Below the pieces are notes generated by a model, which worked only from the letters and a program-made list of their open reading frames with translations, did no database searches and had not been told where the DNA came from. Shown here piece by piece: positions 43,973 through 53,563 of a stretch of DNA of 64,000 bases. Positions within the stretch are counted from its first letter, which is position 1. Each line of letters opens with the position of its first letter. The position numbers were made by a program, and so were the translations under genes. Source of the stretch: AC-37 sp036389295 (GTDB lineage Bacteria > Actinomycetota > Thermoleophilia > Solirubrobacterales > Thermoleophilaceae); the NCBI GenBank assembly GCA_036389295.1, contig DASVQB010000046.1, positions 1-64,000 on the forward strand. The letters run 5' to 3'.

Positions 43973-46120
43973 GTGATGAGGCGGCTGACAGGCGGCGTGC
44001 TCCGGCACAAGCGGCTCGTGGCCGTCGGCTGGATCCTCCTGACGCTCGTCGGGATGGGTGCCGCCGGCCCGGCGAGCGAGGCGCTCGACCAGCGCTTCAG
44101 CGTCCCGGACCGCGAGGGCTGGGAGGCGAGCCAGGAGATCCTGCGCGTCTACGGGAACGGCGGCGAGACGCTGCCGTTCGTCGCCGTGACCAGGCTGCCG
44201 GAGGGCCGGACGGTCGACTCGCCGGGCGTGCGCGCCGACCTCGTGAAGCTCGAGCAGACCGCCCGCCGGACCGTCCCGCGCTCGCGGGTCGCGGGCTTCG
44301 GGTCGACCGGCGACCCCACGTTCGTCTCGCGGGACCGCCGGACCGCGTTCGTGTACGCGTTCCCGCCGCGCAGCGACGACCCGTTCGGAGCCAACGTCGA
44401 CGACATGCGCAAGCTGCGCGACGAGCTGCGCGGCGAGAAGGTCGCCGGCGCGCCCGTGCTGCTGACCGGCTACGACGCGCTCTACGACTCCTCCGGCGAG
44501 GGCGACGAGGGGCCGGGCCTCCTGCTCGAGGCCGTCATCGGCGGGCTGGGCGCGCTGTTCGTCCTCGTGTTCGTCTTCGGCTCGTGGCTCGCGGTGGTGC
44601 CGCTCGCCATGGCGATCTGCTCGATCCTCGTCTCGTTCCTCCTGCTCTGGGGCCTGACCGCGATCACCGAGGTCTCGCCGATCGTCCAGTTCCTCGTGGC
44701 GCTCGTCGGCCTCGGGATCTCGATCGACTACGCGCTCCTGATCGTGGTCCGCTGGCGCGAGGAGCGCGAGCGGGGGCTCGAGGGCGACGACGCCGTGGTC
44801 GCCGCGATGGCGACGGCGGGCCGCGCGGTCGTGTTCTCGGGCACCACCGTCGCGGTCGGCCTGCTCGCCCTGATCGCGCTGCCGCTGCCGTTCCTGCGCA
44901 GCATGGGCTACGGCGGGCTGCTGATACCGCTGGTCGCGACGCTCGTCGCCGTCACTCTGCTGCCGGTCATCCTCGCCTCGATCGGCCCGCGGCTCGACCG
45001 CAGGCGGATCCGGCGCTCCGACCGCAGCGTCCGCTTCTGGCAGCGCTGGTCGGAGTCGGTCGTGCGCCGCCGCGGCGCGGCGGCGCTGCTGGCGCTCGCC
45101 GTGCTGATCGGCCTCGTCGCGGCGGCGACCAACCTGCACCTCGGCAACGCCGACCCGGACACGATCGCCAAGTCCGGCTCGGCGCGGGCGGGGCTCGAGC
45201 AGCTCGACGACTCGGGGATCGGCAAGGGCGCGATCGCGCCGGTCGAGACGCTCGCCCCCGAGGCCGACGCCGCGCGGGTCGCGGCCGCGCAGGCGGGGGT
45301 CGACGGCGTCCACGGCGCCACCGCCCCGCAGGGACCGGAGTGGCGCAGGGACGGCCTGGCGCTGGTGGCCGCGGTGCCCAACCGGGGCGACGAGACCGAG
45401 CAGGGGCGCGACGCCGTGCAGGACCTGATCGACGCGGCGCACTCGGCCTCGGCGCAGGCGCGGGTCGGCGGCACCGGCCCGCTGAACGCCGACTTCATCG
45501 ACGCCGTCTACGGCTCGTTCCCGCTGATGATCGCGCTGATATCGGTGCTCACCTTCCTGCTGCTGGCGCGGGCGTTCCGGTCGGTGCTGCTGCCGGCGAA
45601 GGCGGTCGTGCTCAACGTGCTGTCGGTCGGCGCGGCGTGGGGCGTGATGACGCTCGTCTGGCAGTCGGGCCACGGGTCCGAGGAGATCTGGGGCATCGCG
45701 GCGACCGGCGCCATCGCGTCGTGGATCCCGCTGATGGTGTTCGCGTTCCTCTACGGCCTGTCGATGGACTACGAGGTCTTCATCCTCGCGCGCATGCGCG
45801 AGGAGTACGACCAGACGGGCGACACGAACGAGGCGGTCGTGTTCGGCCTCGGGCGCACCGGCCGGCTCGTCACGAGCGCCGCGCTGATCCTTTTCCTCGC
45901 GTTCGCCGCGATGGCGTCCGGCCCGCAGACCGACGTGAAGGTCATGGCGACCGGCCTAGCCGCCGGCATCCTGATCGACGCGACCGTCGTGCGCGCGCTG
46001 CTCGTCCCGGCGGTGGTCTCGCTGTTCGGGCGCTGGAACTGGTGGCTTCCGGAGCGCATGGCGCGCCTGCTGCGCGTGCGGCCGTCGCCCGAGCCGCTGC
46101 CGGAGTCGGGCGTCGCGTAG
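43973..46120 (+). CDS. MmpL/RND family transporter
   Basis: 715 residues with two repeats of one helix, a periplasmic domain and five helices. The proton-relay Asp-Tyr pairs are present in GISIDYALLIVVRWREE and GLSMDYEVFILARMREE, one per half. Actinobacterial MmpL proteins export lipids and other hydrophobic molecules using proton motive force. Tandem GTG 43973/ATG 43976 starts. No accessory subunit or lipid-synthesis gene is adjacent, so the substrate is unknown. Confidence 0.9.
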   Translation: MMRRLTGGVLRHKRLVAVGWILLTLVGMGAAGPASEALDQRFSVPDREGWEASQEILRVYGNGGETLPFVAVTRLPEGRTVDSPGVRADLVKLEQTARRTVPRSRVAGFGSTGDPTFVSRDRRTAFVYAFPPRSDDPFGANVDDMRKLRDELRGEKVAGAPVLLTGYDALYDSSGEGDEGPGLLLEAVIGGLGALFVLVFVFGSWLAVVPLAMAICSILVSFLLLWGLTAITEVSPIVQFLVALVGLGISIDYALLIVVRWREERERGLEGDDAVVAAMATAGRAVVFSGTTVAVGLLALIALPLPFLRSMGYGGLLIPLVATLVAVTLLPVILASIGPRLDRRRIRRSDRSVRFWQRWSESVVRRRGAAALLALAVLIGLVAAATNLHLGNADPDTIAKSGSARAGLEQLDDSGIGKGAIAPVETLAPEADAARVAAAQAGVDGVHGATAPQGPEWRRDGLALVAAVPNRGDETEQGRDAVQDLIDAAHSASAQARVGGTGPLNADFIDAVYGSFPLMIALISVLTFLLLARAFRSVLLPAKAVVLNVLSVGAAWGVMTLVWQSGHGSEEIWGIAATGAIASWIPLMVFAFLYGLSMDYEVFILARMREEYDQTGDTNEAVVFGLGRTGRLVTSAALILFLAFAAMASGPQTDVKVMATGLAAGILIDATVVRALLVPAVVSLFGRWNWWLPERMARLLRVRPSPEPLPESGVA

Positions 46121-46193
46121 CGGCGCCGCCGCCCGGTACCATCCCTCGCCGGGAGGGGCGGGGATTCCGATCGACCGAGCTGTACGACCTGCG

Positions 46194-48569
46194 GTGGCGG
46201 CCATGGCGCTGCTCGTGCTCGCGTGCGCCGCGCTCGCCGGCACGGCCGCCGCGGCGCCCGGCGACCCGCAGCTCCGCGTGCTGTCGAACCGCGCCGACCT
46301 GATCTCGGGCGGCGACGCCCTGGTGCAGCTCGTGCCGCCGGCCGGGATCCCGGCGGCGAGCATGCGCGTGTACGTCGACGGGCGCGACGCGACCGGCTCG
46401 TTCGCCCTGCGGCCGGACGGGCGCTGGCTGGCCCTGCTCCAGGGCCTCCGCGACGGGCCGAACGTCGTGACGGCGAAGGCGCCGGGCGGAGCGGCCGCGC
46501 GGATCACCATCGTCAACCACCCGGTCGGCGGACCGGTGACCGCCGGGCCGCAGATCCAGCCGTGGCGCTGCTTCGCGGCCGTCGCCGACTCCCAGTGCAA
46601 CCGCGACCCGCAGTACCAGTTCCTCTACAAGTCGACGGCCGGCGGCGCGCTGCGCGCGTACGACCCGGACCACCCGCCGTCCGACGTCGCGACCACGACG
46701 ACCGACCAGGGCAGGACGGTCCCGTACGTCGTCCGCCAGGAGACCGGCTCGATCGACCGCGACGAGTACCGGATCGCGGTCCTCTACGACCCGACGAAGC
46801 CGTGGGCGCCGTGGGCGCCGCAGGACGGCTACAACCACAAGCTCGTCGTCACGCACGGGGCGAGCTGCGACACCGCCTACGCCCAGGCGTCGGCGCCCGA
46901 CGTGCTCAACGAGACCGCGCTCTCGCGCGGCTTCGCCGTGATGTCCCACGCGCTCGACAACGCCGGCCACAACTGCAACATCGCCCTCCAGGCCGAGGCT
47001 CTGATCATGACCAAGGAGCGCGTGGTCGAGAAGTACGGCGAGATCCGCTACACGATCGGGTCGGGCTGCTCGGGCGGCTCGCTGGTGCAGCAGCAGGTGG
47101 CCAACGCCTATCCGGGCTTCTACCAGGGCATCACGCCGGCGTGCAGCTTCACGGACGCGTGGTCGTCGGCCATGCAGTACATCGATTACGTGCTGATGCG
47201 GCGGTACTTCGAGGACCCGTCGCGGTGGGGGACGGGAGTCGCGTGGAAGCCCACCGACGTCGCCGCCGTCGAGGGCCACCCGAACCCGGTCAACTCGATC
47301 ACGTTCACGACCGCGATCTCGAACAGCGGCGAGCCGACGCGCAGCTGCCCCGGGCTGCCGGCGGACAGGGTGTACGACGAGAAGACGAACCCGGCGGGCG
47401 TGCGCTGCACGATCCAGGACTACATGGTCAACGTGTTCGGCCGGCGCGACCCGAGCGTCTGGGGGCCGGTGGAGAAGCAGCTCGGGCACGGCTTCGCCGG
47501 CCGCCCGTACGACAACGTCGGGATCGAGTACGGCCGCAGGCAGCTCGTGGACGGCACGATCACGCCCGAGCAGTTCGTCGACCTGAACACGAGGATCGGC
47601 GCGGGCGACATCGACATGGCCTTCGAGCCGAAGCGCACCGAGGCGGACCGGCCGGCGCTCGAGCGCGTCTACCGCAGCGGCGCGGTGAACCAGGCGACCT
47701 ACCTCGACCGCGTGGCGATCATCGACCTGCGCGGACCGGACCCGGGCGCCTTCCACGACGTCTACCGGACCTACGCCATGCGCGCTCGGCTCGAGCGCGA
47801 GCACGGCCGCGCGGACAACCAGGTGCTTTGGCGCGGCCAGGTGCCGCTGACGGGCGACAGCACGTACACGGGCGATGCGATCGTCGCCATGGACGGGTGG
47901 CTCGCGGCGATCGAGGCCGACCGCCGGAGGATCCCGCTGGCCGAGAAGGTCGTGCAGGACAAGCCCGACTCGCTGAAGGACCGCTGCGCGGACGGAGCCG
48001 GCCACGACATACCGGCCGCCGAGTGCGACGCCGTCGTGCAGAGCTACTCGACGCCGCGGATCCAGGCCGGCATGCCGTTCGCCGACGACACGATCAAGTG
48101 CGAGCTGAGGCCGCTGCGGCGATCGAGCTACTACCCGGTCCAGTTCACCGACGCCCAGTGGGCCGAGCTCCAGGAGGCCTTCCCGACCGGCGTGTGCGAC
48201 TACTCGAAGCCGGGCGTCGACCGCGTGCCGCCCGTCCCGTGGCTCAGCTACGCGAACGCCCCCGGCGGCGAGCCGCTCGGGCGCAGGCCGGTGTCGCGGG
48301 CGAGCGCGCCGTGCGTGGACCGCCGCAAGTCCGCGTTCCGCCTCGGCCAGCCGAGGGGCGGACGCGTGGTTGCGGCGAGCGCCTACGTGAACGGCAGGCT
48401 GGCGAAGCGTGTGACCGGGCGCCGCGTCACGCGGATCGTGCTCGCGCGGCTGCCGGCCGGGCGGTTCACGGTGAAGATCGTGGCGCGGACGAGCCGCGGC
48501 ACGAGGACGGTCAGCGTGCGCCGCTACAGCGGCTGCCGCAAGGGCCGCCCCCGCACCACGGTACGCTGA
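46194..48569 (+). CDS. Secreted DUF6351-like hydrolase with basic C-terminal domain
   Basis: 791 residues from GTG 46194 or ATG 46203. Signal peptide ~1-25. An N-terminal beta domain (MRVYVDGRDATGSFAL) precedes an alpha/beta-hydrolase-like core: VVTHGASCDTAYAQ, RGFAVMSHALDNAGHNC, and the elbow IGSGCSGGSLVQQQ with Ser293 in GCSGG. I place it with the actinobacterial DUF6351 family; the activity is not established. The last ~80 residues (from about 48327) form a basic domain ending RYSGCRKGR, alike to the tail of the LVIVD protein at 40771. Confidence 0.75.
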   Translation: MAAMALLVLACAALAGTAAAAPGDPQLRVLSNRADLISGGDALVQLVPPAGIPAASMRVYVDGRDATGSFALRPDGRWLALLQGLRDGPNVVTAKAPGGAAARITIVNHPVGGPVTAGPQIQPWRCFAAVADSQCNRDPQYQFLYKSTAGGALRAYDPDHPPSDVATTTTDQGRTVPYVVRQETGSIDRDEYRIAVLYDPTKPWAPWAPQDGYNHKLVVTHGASCDTAYAQASAPDVLNETALSRGFAVMSHALDNAGHNCNIALQAEALIMTKERVVEKYGEIRYTIGSGCSGGSLVQQQVANAYPGFYQGITPACSFTDAWSSAMQYIDYVLMRRYFEDPSRWGTGVAWKPTDVAAVEGHPNPVNSITFTTAISNSGEPTRSCPGLPADRVYDEKTNPAGVRCTIQDYMVNVFGRRDPSVWGPVEKQLGHGFAGRPYDNVGIEYGRRQLVDGTITPEQFVDLNTRIGAGDIDMAFEPKRTEADRPALERVYRSGAVNQATYLDRVAIIDLRGPDPGAFHDVYRTYAMRARLEREHGRADNQVLWRGQVPLTGDSTYTGDAIVAMDGWLAAIEADRRRIPLAEKVVQDKPDSLKDRCADGAGHDIPAAECDAVVQSYSTPRIQAGMPFADDTIKCELRPLRRSSYYPVQFTDAQWAELQEAFPTGVCDYSKPGVDRVPPVPWLSYANAPGGEPLGRRPVSRASAPCVDRRKSAFRLGQPRGGRVVAASAYVNGRLAKRVTGRRVTRIVLARLPAGRFTVKIVARTSRGTRTVSVRRYSGCRKGRPRTTVR

Positions 48570-48579
48570 CGCGCTCACC

Positions 48580-50133
48580 GTGGCCGAGCCGCTGGAGATC
48601 CCGGACCTCGACGTCACCTCGTTCGTGCTCGAGCACGCGGGCGAGCGCGCCGGCAAGCCGGCGCTGATCGACGGGCCGACCGGCCGCGAGCTGACCTACG
48701 ACGACCTCTCGCGGAGCGTCCGCGCGCTGGCGGCCGGGCTGACCGAGCGCGGCTTCGGGAAGGGCGACGTGCTCGCCGTCTACATGCCGAACCTGCCCGA
48801 GTACGCGATCCTCTTCCACGGCGTCGCCTCGACGGGCGGGCGCTGCACGACGGCCAACCCGCTCTACACCGCCCACGAGCTGGCCCACCAGCTGCGCGAC
48901 TCGGGCGCCCGGATGCTCGTCACCGTCCCGCCGTTCCTGGCGGTCGCCCGCGAGGCGGCGGAGGAGGCCGGGGTCGACGACGTGTTCGTGGTGGGCGAGG
49001 CCGAGGGCGCCCCGTCGCTGGCGGACCTGCTCGGCGACCCGGACGCCGCGCCCGAGCCCGCGATCGACCCGGCCGAGGACCTCGCGGTGCTCCCCTACTC
49101 GAGCGGCACCACGGGCCTGCCCAAGGGCGTGATGCTCACCCACCGCAACCTCGTCGCGAACATCCTCCAGTCGGACGGCGCGCTGAGCATCGGCCCCGAC
49201 GACGTGCTGATCGGCTGCCTCCCGTTCTTCCACATCTACGGGATGACCGTGATCATGAACCAGGGCCTGCGGAAGGGCGCGACGATCGTGACGATGCCGC
49301 GCTTCGAGCTCGACGGGTTCCTCGACCTGCTCGAGCGCCACCGGGTCAGCCGCGTGTACCTCGTGCCGCCGATCGCGCTCGCGCTCGCGAAGCACCCGGC
49401 CGTGGACGGTCGCGACCTCTCCGCCGTCGAGACGATCATGTCCGGCGCCGCCCCGCTCGGGTCCGAGCTCCAGGAGCAGGTGGCCTCGCGCATCGGCTGC
49501 ACGGTCATGCAGGGCTACGGCCTCACCGAGACCAGCCCGGTCACGCACGTGGTCCCGCCGGACCGCGTCAAGGCCGGCTCGATCGGGCCGCCGGTGGCCG
49601 GGACGGAGTGCCGGATCGTGGACCCCGAGACCGGCGAGGACGCCGGCGACGGCGGGCGCGGCGAGCTGTGGATCCGGGGGCCGCAGGTGATGAAGGGCTA
49701 CCTGAACAACCCCGAGGCGACCAGCGCGACGGTCGACGGCGACGGCTGGCTCCACACGGGCGACGTCGCGGTCCGCGACGACGACGACTACTACGAGATC
49801 GTCGACCGGCTCAAGGAGCTGATCAAGTTCAAGGGGTTCCAGGTCCCGCCCGCGGAGCTCGAGGCGCTGCTGATCGCGCATCCGGAGGTCAGCGACGTGG
49901 CGGTGATCGGGGTGCCGGACGAGGAGGCGGGTGAGCTGCCGAAGGCGTTCGTCGTCCCCGCCGGCGACGGCCTCGACACCGACGAGCTGATGGCCTGGGT
50001 CGCCGGGCAGGTGGCGCCGCAAAAGCGGGTCCGGCTGGTCGAGCTCGTGGACGAGATCCCCAAGTCGCCCTCCGGGAAGATCCTCCGGCGCGAGCTCAGG
50101 GCGCGGGGCCGTACAGCTTCGAGCTCTTCCTGA
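48580..50133 (+). CDS. 4-coumarate-CoA-ligase-like AMP-dependent synthetase
   Basis: 517 residues from GTG 48580. Adenylate-forming motifs: YSSGTTGLPKGVMLTHRN (P-loop), GYGLTETSPV, GELWIRGPQVMKGYLNNPEAT, DGWLHTGDVA, and the C-terminal catalytic lysine in PKSPSGKILRREL. Overall layout fits 4CL/acyl-CoA ligases, which make CoA thioesters of aromatic or fatty acids. The last 38 bases overlap the end of the convergent copper-protein gene. The enoyl-CoA hydratase at 62351 could use similar products. Confidence 0.88.
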   Translation: MAEPLEIPDLDVTSFVLEHAGERAGKPALIDGPTGRELTYDDLSRSVRALAAGLTERGFGKGDVLAVYMPNLPEYAILFHGVASTGGRCTTANPLYTAHELAHQLRDSGARMLVTVPPFLAVAREAAEEAGVDDVFVVGEAEGAPSLADLLGDPDAAPEPAIDPAEDLAVLPYSSGTTGLPKGVMLTHRNLVANILQSDGALSIGPDDVLIGCLPFFHIYGMTVIMNQGLRKGATIVTMPRFELDGFLDLLERHRVSRVYLVPPIALALAKHPAVDGRDLSAVETIMSGAAPLGSELQEQVASRIGCTVMQGYGLTETSPVTHVVPPDRVKAGSIGPPVAGTECRIVDPETGEDAGDGGRGELWIRGPQVMKGYLNNPEATSATVDGDGWLHTGDVAVRDDDDYYEIVDRLKELIKFKGFQVPPAELEALLIAHPEVSDVAVIGVPDEEAGELPKAFVVPAGDGLDTDELMAWVAGQVAPQKRVRLVELVDEIPKSPSGKILRRELRARGRTASSSS

Positions 50134-52915
50134 CCCAGGTCCCGGCGGGGAAGTAGCCCTCGCCGTGACGGTGGCCTCCGGTGGCCGCCACGAGCGACTG
50201 CGGCAGGATCCGCGGCGAGAGGAACGCGAACAGCGGGTCGCCGGCGGCCGGCGCGCTCGCGATCCAGGGCGCGACCAGGGCGTCGGTGAACGGGCGCGGG
50301 CGGCGCAGCCGCGCCGCGATGTCGCCGGGGTCGTCGCCGTCGCGGAGGCCCTCCGCCAGCGCGAGGCCGGCCACGTAGCCGCGGATGCCGGCGATCTGCG
50401 GCCGCTCGCCGGGGTAGAGGACCTGGAGCTGCCTCACGTAGCGGACGCCGTCGGCCGAGCCGGGGGCCACCTCCGCCGCCGACGCGATCCCGCCGGACAG
50501 GGCGAGCGTGCCGGCCCGCTCCTGGAAGCCCTCGTCGAGCAGCGGGCTCGCGGCGACGACCGTGTTCGTCTCGAGGCCGGTGCGCAGGGCGCTCGAGCCG
50601 AGCGCGCGCAGCGGGCCGCTCAGCGACGAGCCGTCGGGGTCGCCGTCGAGGAGCGCGCCGGCGTAGCGGCGCGGGTCGAACGCCCGGCGCAGGTCGGCGG
50701 GCCGCGGGGGCCGGCCGGGCGCGACCCGCTCCACGCTCACGCCCGCGCGCGCGAGCTCGGCCTCGAGGCCCGCGATGCGCTGGGCGGCGGCCGGAGCCGG
50801 TCCGCCGACGACCGCCGCGACTCGCCGCGGCGCGCCGGCCGGCCGCACGGCGGCGCTGCGCTCGATCAGGAAGCGGGCCGCGGCCACGCCCTCGGCGCGC
50901 GGGTCGCCCGCGGTGCGCCAGCCGTGGCGCCCGGCCGACGACGGCGGGGCGCTCGGGTCCGAGGCGATCGCGGGCAGCGGGCCGGCCGCGTCCAGGGCCG
51001 CCTTCGCGCCGCCGCCGCACGGCCCTAGGAGCGCGATCGCGTCCCGGTCGCGCGCCGTGCGGACGAGCGCGGCGGCGCGGGACGGGACGCCGCCGTCGTC
51101 GAGCACCAGCAGCGCGACCTTGCGGCCGCCGGGAAGCCCGCCGCCGGCGTCGAGGCGGCCGAGGGCGAGGATCGCTCCCGCCGCCTGCGCGCGGCAGCGC
51201 GTCGCCGCCCGGCCGGTCAGGTCCGCGGTCATGACGACCTCGCGCGGCGAGGAGCCCCGCACCGGCTCGTCGCCGACGGCCAGCCGGGCCGGCGAGGCGG
51301 GCCGGCCGTCCGCCGACAGCGTCGCGAACCACGTGCCGCGCGCCGGCAGGCTCGCGACCGCGGACCAGGTGCCGGACCGGCCGCGGCGGAGGACGGTCCG
51401 GACCGGCCGCGGCGCGCACACGCAGCGGAGCGTCACCGCGAGCGAGCGCGGCTGCGCGACCCGCGCGCCCGCCTCCGCGTCGGCCGGCGGGGCGGGCGTG
51501 ACCGCGATCGTGTTCGAGCCGGGGCGGGCCGGCGCCACCGTCAGCCGCGCGTCGAACCCGACGGCAGGCACGGTGGCGAACGCGGCTCCGAGCAGCAGGT
51601 TGCCGCGCTGGGCCGGGAGCGGCTGCCCGCGACCCGGCGCCAGGCCCGCGAGCGTGGAGGCGAGCAGCAGCACGGCGAGCGCGCCGGCAGCCTCGACCCG
51701 CAGCGCGCGGCGCGACACCCGGCCGCGGCGCACCGCGAGCGCGGTGGCGGCCACGGCGGGGCCGAGCGCCAGGAGCAGCGCCGCCTTGGCCAGGACCACG
51801 CGGCCGTAGTCGGACCAGCGCAGGAAGTACCAGGCGTCGACCTCGCGGAGCGCGGCCAGGACCCCCGTCAGCGCGAGCGCGGCCACGACCACCGCCGCCA
51901 CCGGCGCGAGCGCTCGCAGGGACGCGGCGTCGCGCGGGGTCGCGAGCGCGAGCACCACCAGGCCGCCCATCCAGAGCCCGGCCGCCAGCACGTGGAGCAC
52001 CTGCCCCGCGGACGCCGCGAAGCCGGCCGTCTGCACGTGGCCGTCGAGCGCGTACGTGACCAGGGCGGCGGCCCCCGCGGCACCGAGCAGCGCGTCGGCG
52101 GACCGCGGGGCACGCGACCGGAGCCGCAGCGCCGCGAGCGCGAGCGCGAGCACGACGCCGAGCCGGACGAGCGCGAGCACGCCGGTCGGTTGGGCCACCA
52201 GCAGGTCGAGCGAGGCGTCGCGGTCCCCCGCCGTGGCCGCCGTGGCCGCCGCGTACCAGCTCGCGATCGCCACGGCGACGACCGCGGCCGCCGCCAGCCC
52301 GCCCGCGCGCGACCCGCCGCCGTCGCCAGGAGAGCCGTCGTCGCCCTCGCCCTCCAGCCGTCGCCGGACGAGCGCACCGGCGAGCAGCACGCCGGCGGCG
52401 GCGAGCCCGAGCCACCGCAGCGCGACCTCGAGCGGGCCGTCGCCCTCGGCGGACTCCTCGCCGCGGCCGCCCGGCGCGCCCAGCCGCTCGACCCCCGGTG
52501 GCGCGCCGCCGTCCGCCGTGGGGACGCCGAACCGGAACGTGCCCGAGACCGTGTGGCCGTCGTCGCCCGGGACGGTCCAGCGGACCTCGTAGACACCGGG
52601 CCGCAGGGGGTCGCGGATCGCGGCGCGGAGCTGGCGCGACCCGCGCCGCGACGGCCGGCCGAGTCGCACGGCGCGGCCCGACGGGCCGGCGAGGGACACG
52701 CTCGACCCCGCCCCGACGATCGGCTCGGTGAACGACAGCAGGACGTCCTTCGGGGCGTCGCGCGCCACGGCCTCGGCCTCCGGGACGGAGCCCACCAGGC
52801 TCGGATGCGCGGCGGCGGGCGCCGCCCCGGCGAGCAGGCAGAGCGCGGCGACGAGGCCGGCGGCGGCGCGCCGCGGCGGGCGCCGCCGATCACCCCGGCC
52901 GGGGCGCCGGGTCAG
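50096..52915 (-). CDS. CopC-CopD-FixH-like-periplasmic-binding-protein fusion, CTG start
   Basis: 939 residues if translation begins at CTG 52915. That start gives an Arg-rich signal peptide (RRAAAGLVAALCLLAGAAPAAA) and a mature N-terminal HPSLVGSVPE, the CopC copper-ligand His (H37). The only GTG (52795) would remove both. Parts: CopC domain ~37-140; about eight CopD helices ~165-430, with VTYALDGHVQTAGFAASAGQVLHVLAAGLWMGGL as hallmark (cited in part); a FixH/YtkA-like beta domain ~440-560; and a type 1 periplasmic-binding fold ~565-939 (VVMTADLTGRAA, ALLGPCGGGAKAA, IAGIRGYVAGLALAEGL). Copper import or sensing is likely; the fused receptor domain is unusual. Confidence 0.75.
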   Translation of the reverse strand: MTRRPGRGDRRRPPRRAAAGLVAALCLLAGAAPAAAHPSLVGSVPEAEAVARDAPKDVLLSFTEPIVGAGSSVSLAGPSGRAVRLGRPSRRGSRQLRAAIRDPLRPGVYEVRWTVPGDDGHTVSGTFRFGVPTADGGAPPGVERLGAPGGRGEESAEGDGPLEVALRWLGLAAAGVLLAGALVRRRLEGEGDDGSPGDGGGSRAGGLAAAAVVAVAIASWYAAATAATAGDRDASLDLLVAQPTGVLALVRLGVVLALALAALRLRSRAPRSADALLGAAGAAALVTYALDGHVQTAGFAASAGQVLHVLAAGLWMGGLVVLALATPRDAASLRALAPVAAVVVAALALTGVLAALREVDAWYFLRWSDYGRVVLAKAALLLALGPAVAATALAVRRGRVSRRALRVEAAGALAVLLLASTLAGLAPGRGQPLPAQRGNLLLGAAFATVPAVGFDARLTVAPARPGSNTIAVTPAPPADAEAGARVAQPRSLAVTLRCVCAPRPVRTVLRRGRSGTWSAVASLPARGTWFATLSADGRPASPARLAVGDEPVRGSSPREVVMTADLTGRAATRCRAQAAGAILALGRLDAGGGLPGGRKVALLVLDDGGVPSRAAALVRTARDRDAIALLGPCGGGAKAALDAAGPLPAIASDPSAPPSSAGRHGWRTAGDPRAEGVAAARFLIERSAAVRPAGAPRRVAAVVGGPAPAAAQRIAGLEAELARAGVSVERVAPGRPPRPADLRRAFDPRRYAGALLDGDPDGSSLSGPLRALGSSALRTGLETNTVVAASPLLDEGFQERAGTLALSGGIASAAEVAPGSADGVRYVRQLQVLYPGERPQIAGIRGYVAGLALAEGLRDGDDPGDIAARLRRPRPFTDALVAPWIASAPAAGDPLFAFLSPRILPQSLVAATGGHRHGEGYFPAGTWVRKSSKLYGPAP

Positions 52916-53442
52916 CCGTAGATCGGCTGGATCGTCTGAGTCTGGAGCTGGATCGGGACTTGGTCGATGCCCTCGCCTAGGCAGTCCTCCACCTCTTCCT
53001 GGCCGACGTCGAAGGCCAGCCTACCCATGGCCTGCCCCCCGTAGGCGCCGGTGAAGTGGAAGTGCAGCTGCGGGCCCACGTGGCCCTCGTCGACGATGAG
53101 GTCGAGCTGCTCGGCGTCGAGCGCGGACGGGTCCGAGCCGAACGTGAGCACCCCCGGTACCCCGTTCGAGAACCCGAGGAAGCACGACATCGGCTTGCCC
53201 ATGCGGCCGTCGACGTACACGTGGCCCGGGCCGTGGTACGGCGCTCCGTCCAGCGTCCCGGTGCACGTCCCGCCCGCCTTCAGCTCGTAGTCGTGCCAGC
53301 TCGGCACGACCGTGTAGTTCGGGTTCAGGAAGAGCGTGCCGGACATGTCGCAGTCGCCGTTCCAGGTGGCGGCGGACGCCCCGCTCGGAGCCGCCGCCAT
53401 GATCGCCATCGCCGCCGCAACCGCCAGCGTCAGCCTTCGCAT
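52912..53442 (-). CDS. Secreted protein of unknown function upstream of the copper fusion
   Basis: 176 residues from ATG 53442, preceded by gggagggg; further in-frame starts exist upstream. Signal peptide ~1-24. The mature part has four cysteines (GDCDMSG, GTCTGTL, MSCFLGF, EDCLGEG) and alternating strands (HVYVDGRMGKP, QLDLIVDEGHVGPQLHFHF), so it is probably an extracellular beta-barrel or jelly-roll. HFHF and other His residues could bind metal. Its stop overlaps the CTG start of the CopC-CopD fusion, implying joint expression. Confidence 0.65.
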   Translation of the reverse strand: MRRLTLAVAAAMAIMAAAPSGASAATWNGDCDMSGTLFLNPNYTVVPSWHDYELKAGGTCTGTLDGAPYHGPGHVYVDGRMGKPMSCFLGFSNGVPGVLTFGSDPSALDAEQLDLIVDEGHVGPQLHFHFTGAYGGQAMGRLAFDVGQEEVEDCLGEGIDQVPIQLQTQTIQPIYG

Positions 53443-53563
53443 GTCCCCTCCCATGGTCTGCCGTCCGGGCCCCTCGAACGCCGGCACCCCTGCCGCGTGA
53501 GGCGGGGAGCTTACCTGGCGCCCGGCGGAGATTGCACCCCCCGAACGTCGGAGAAGCGGGTCG

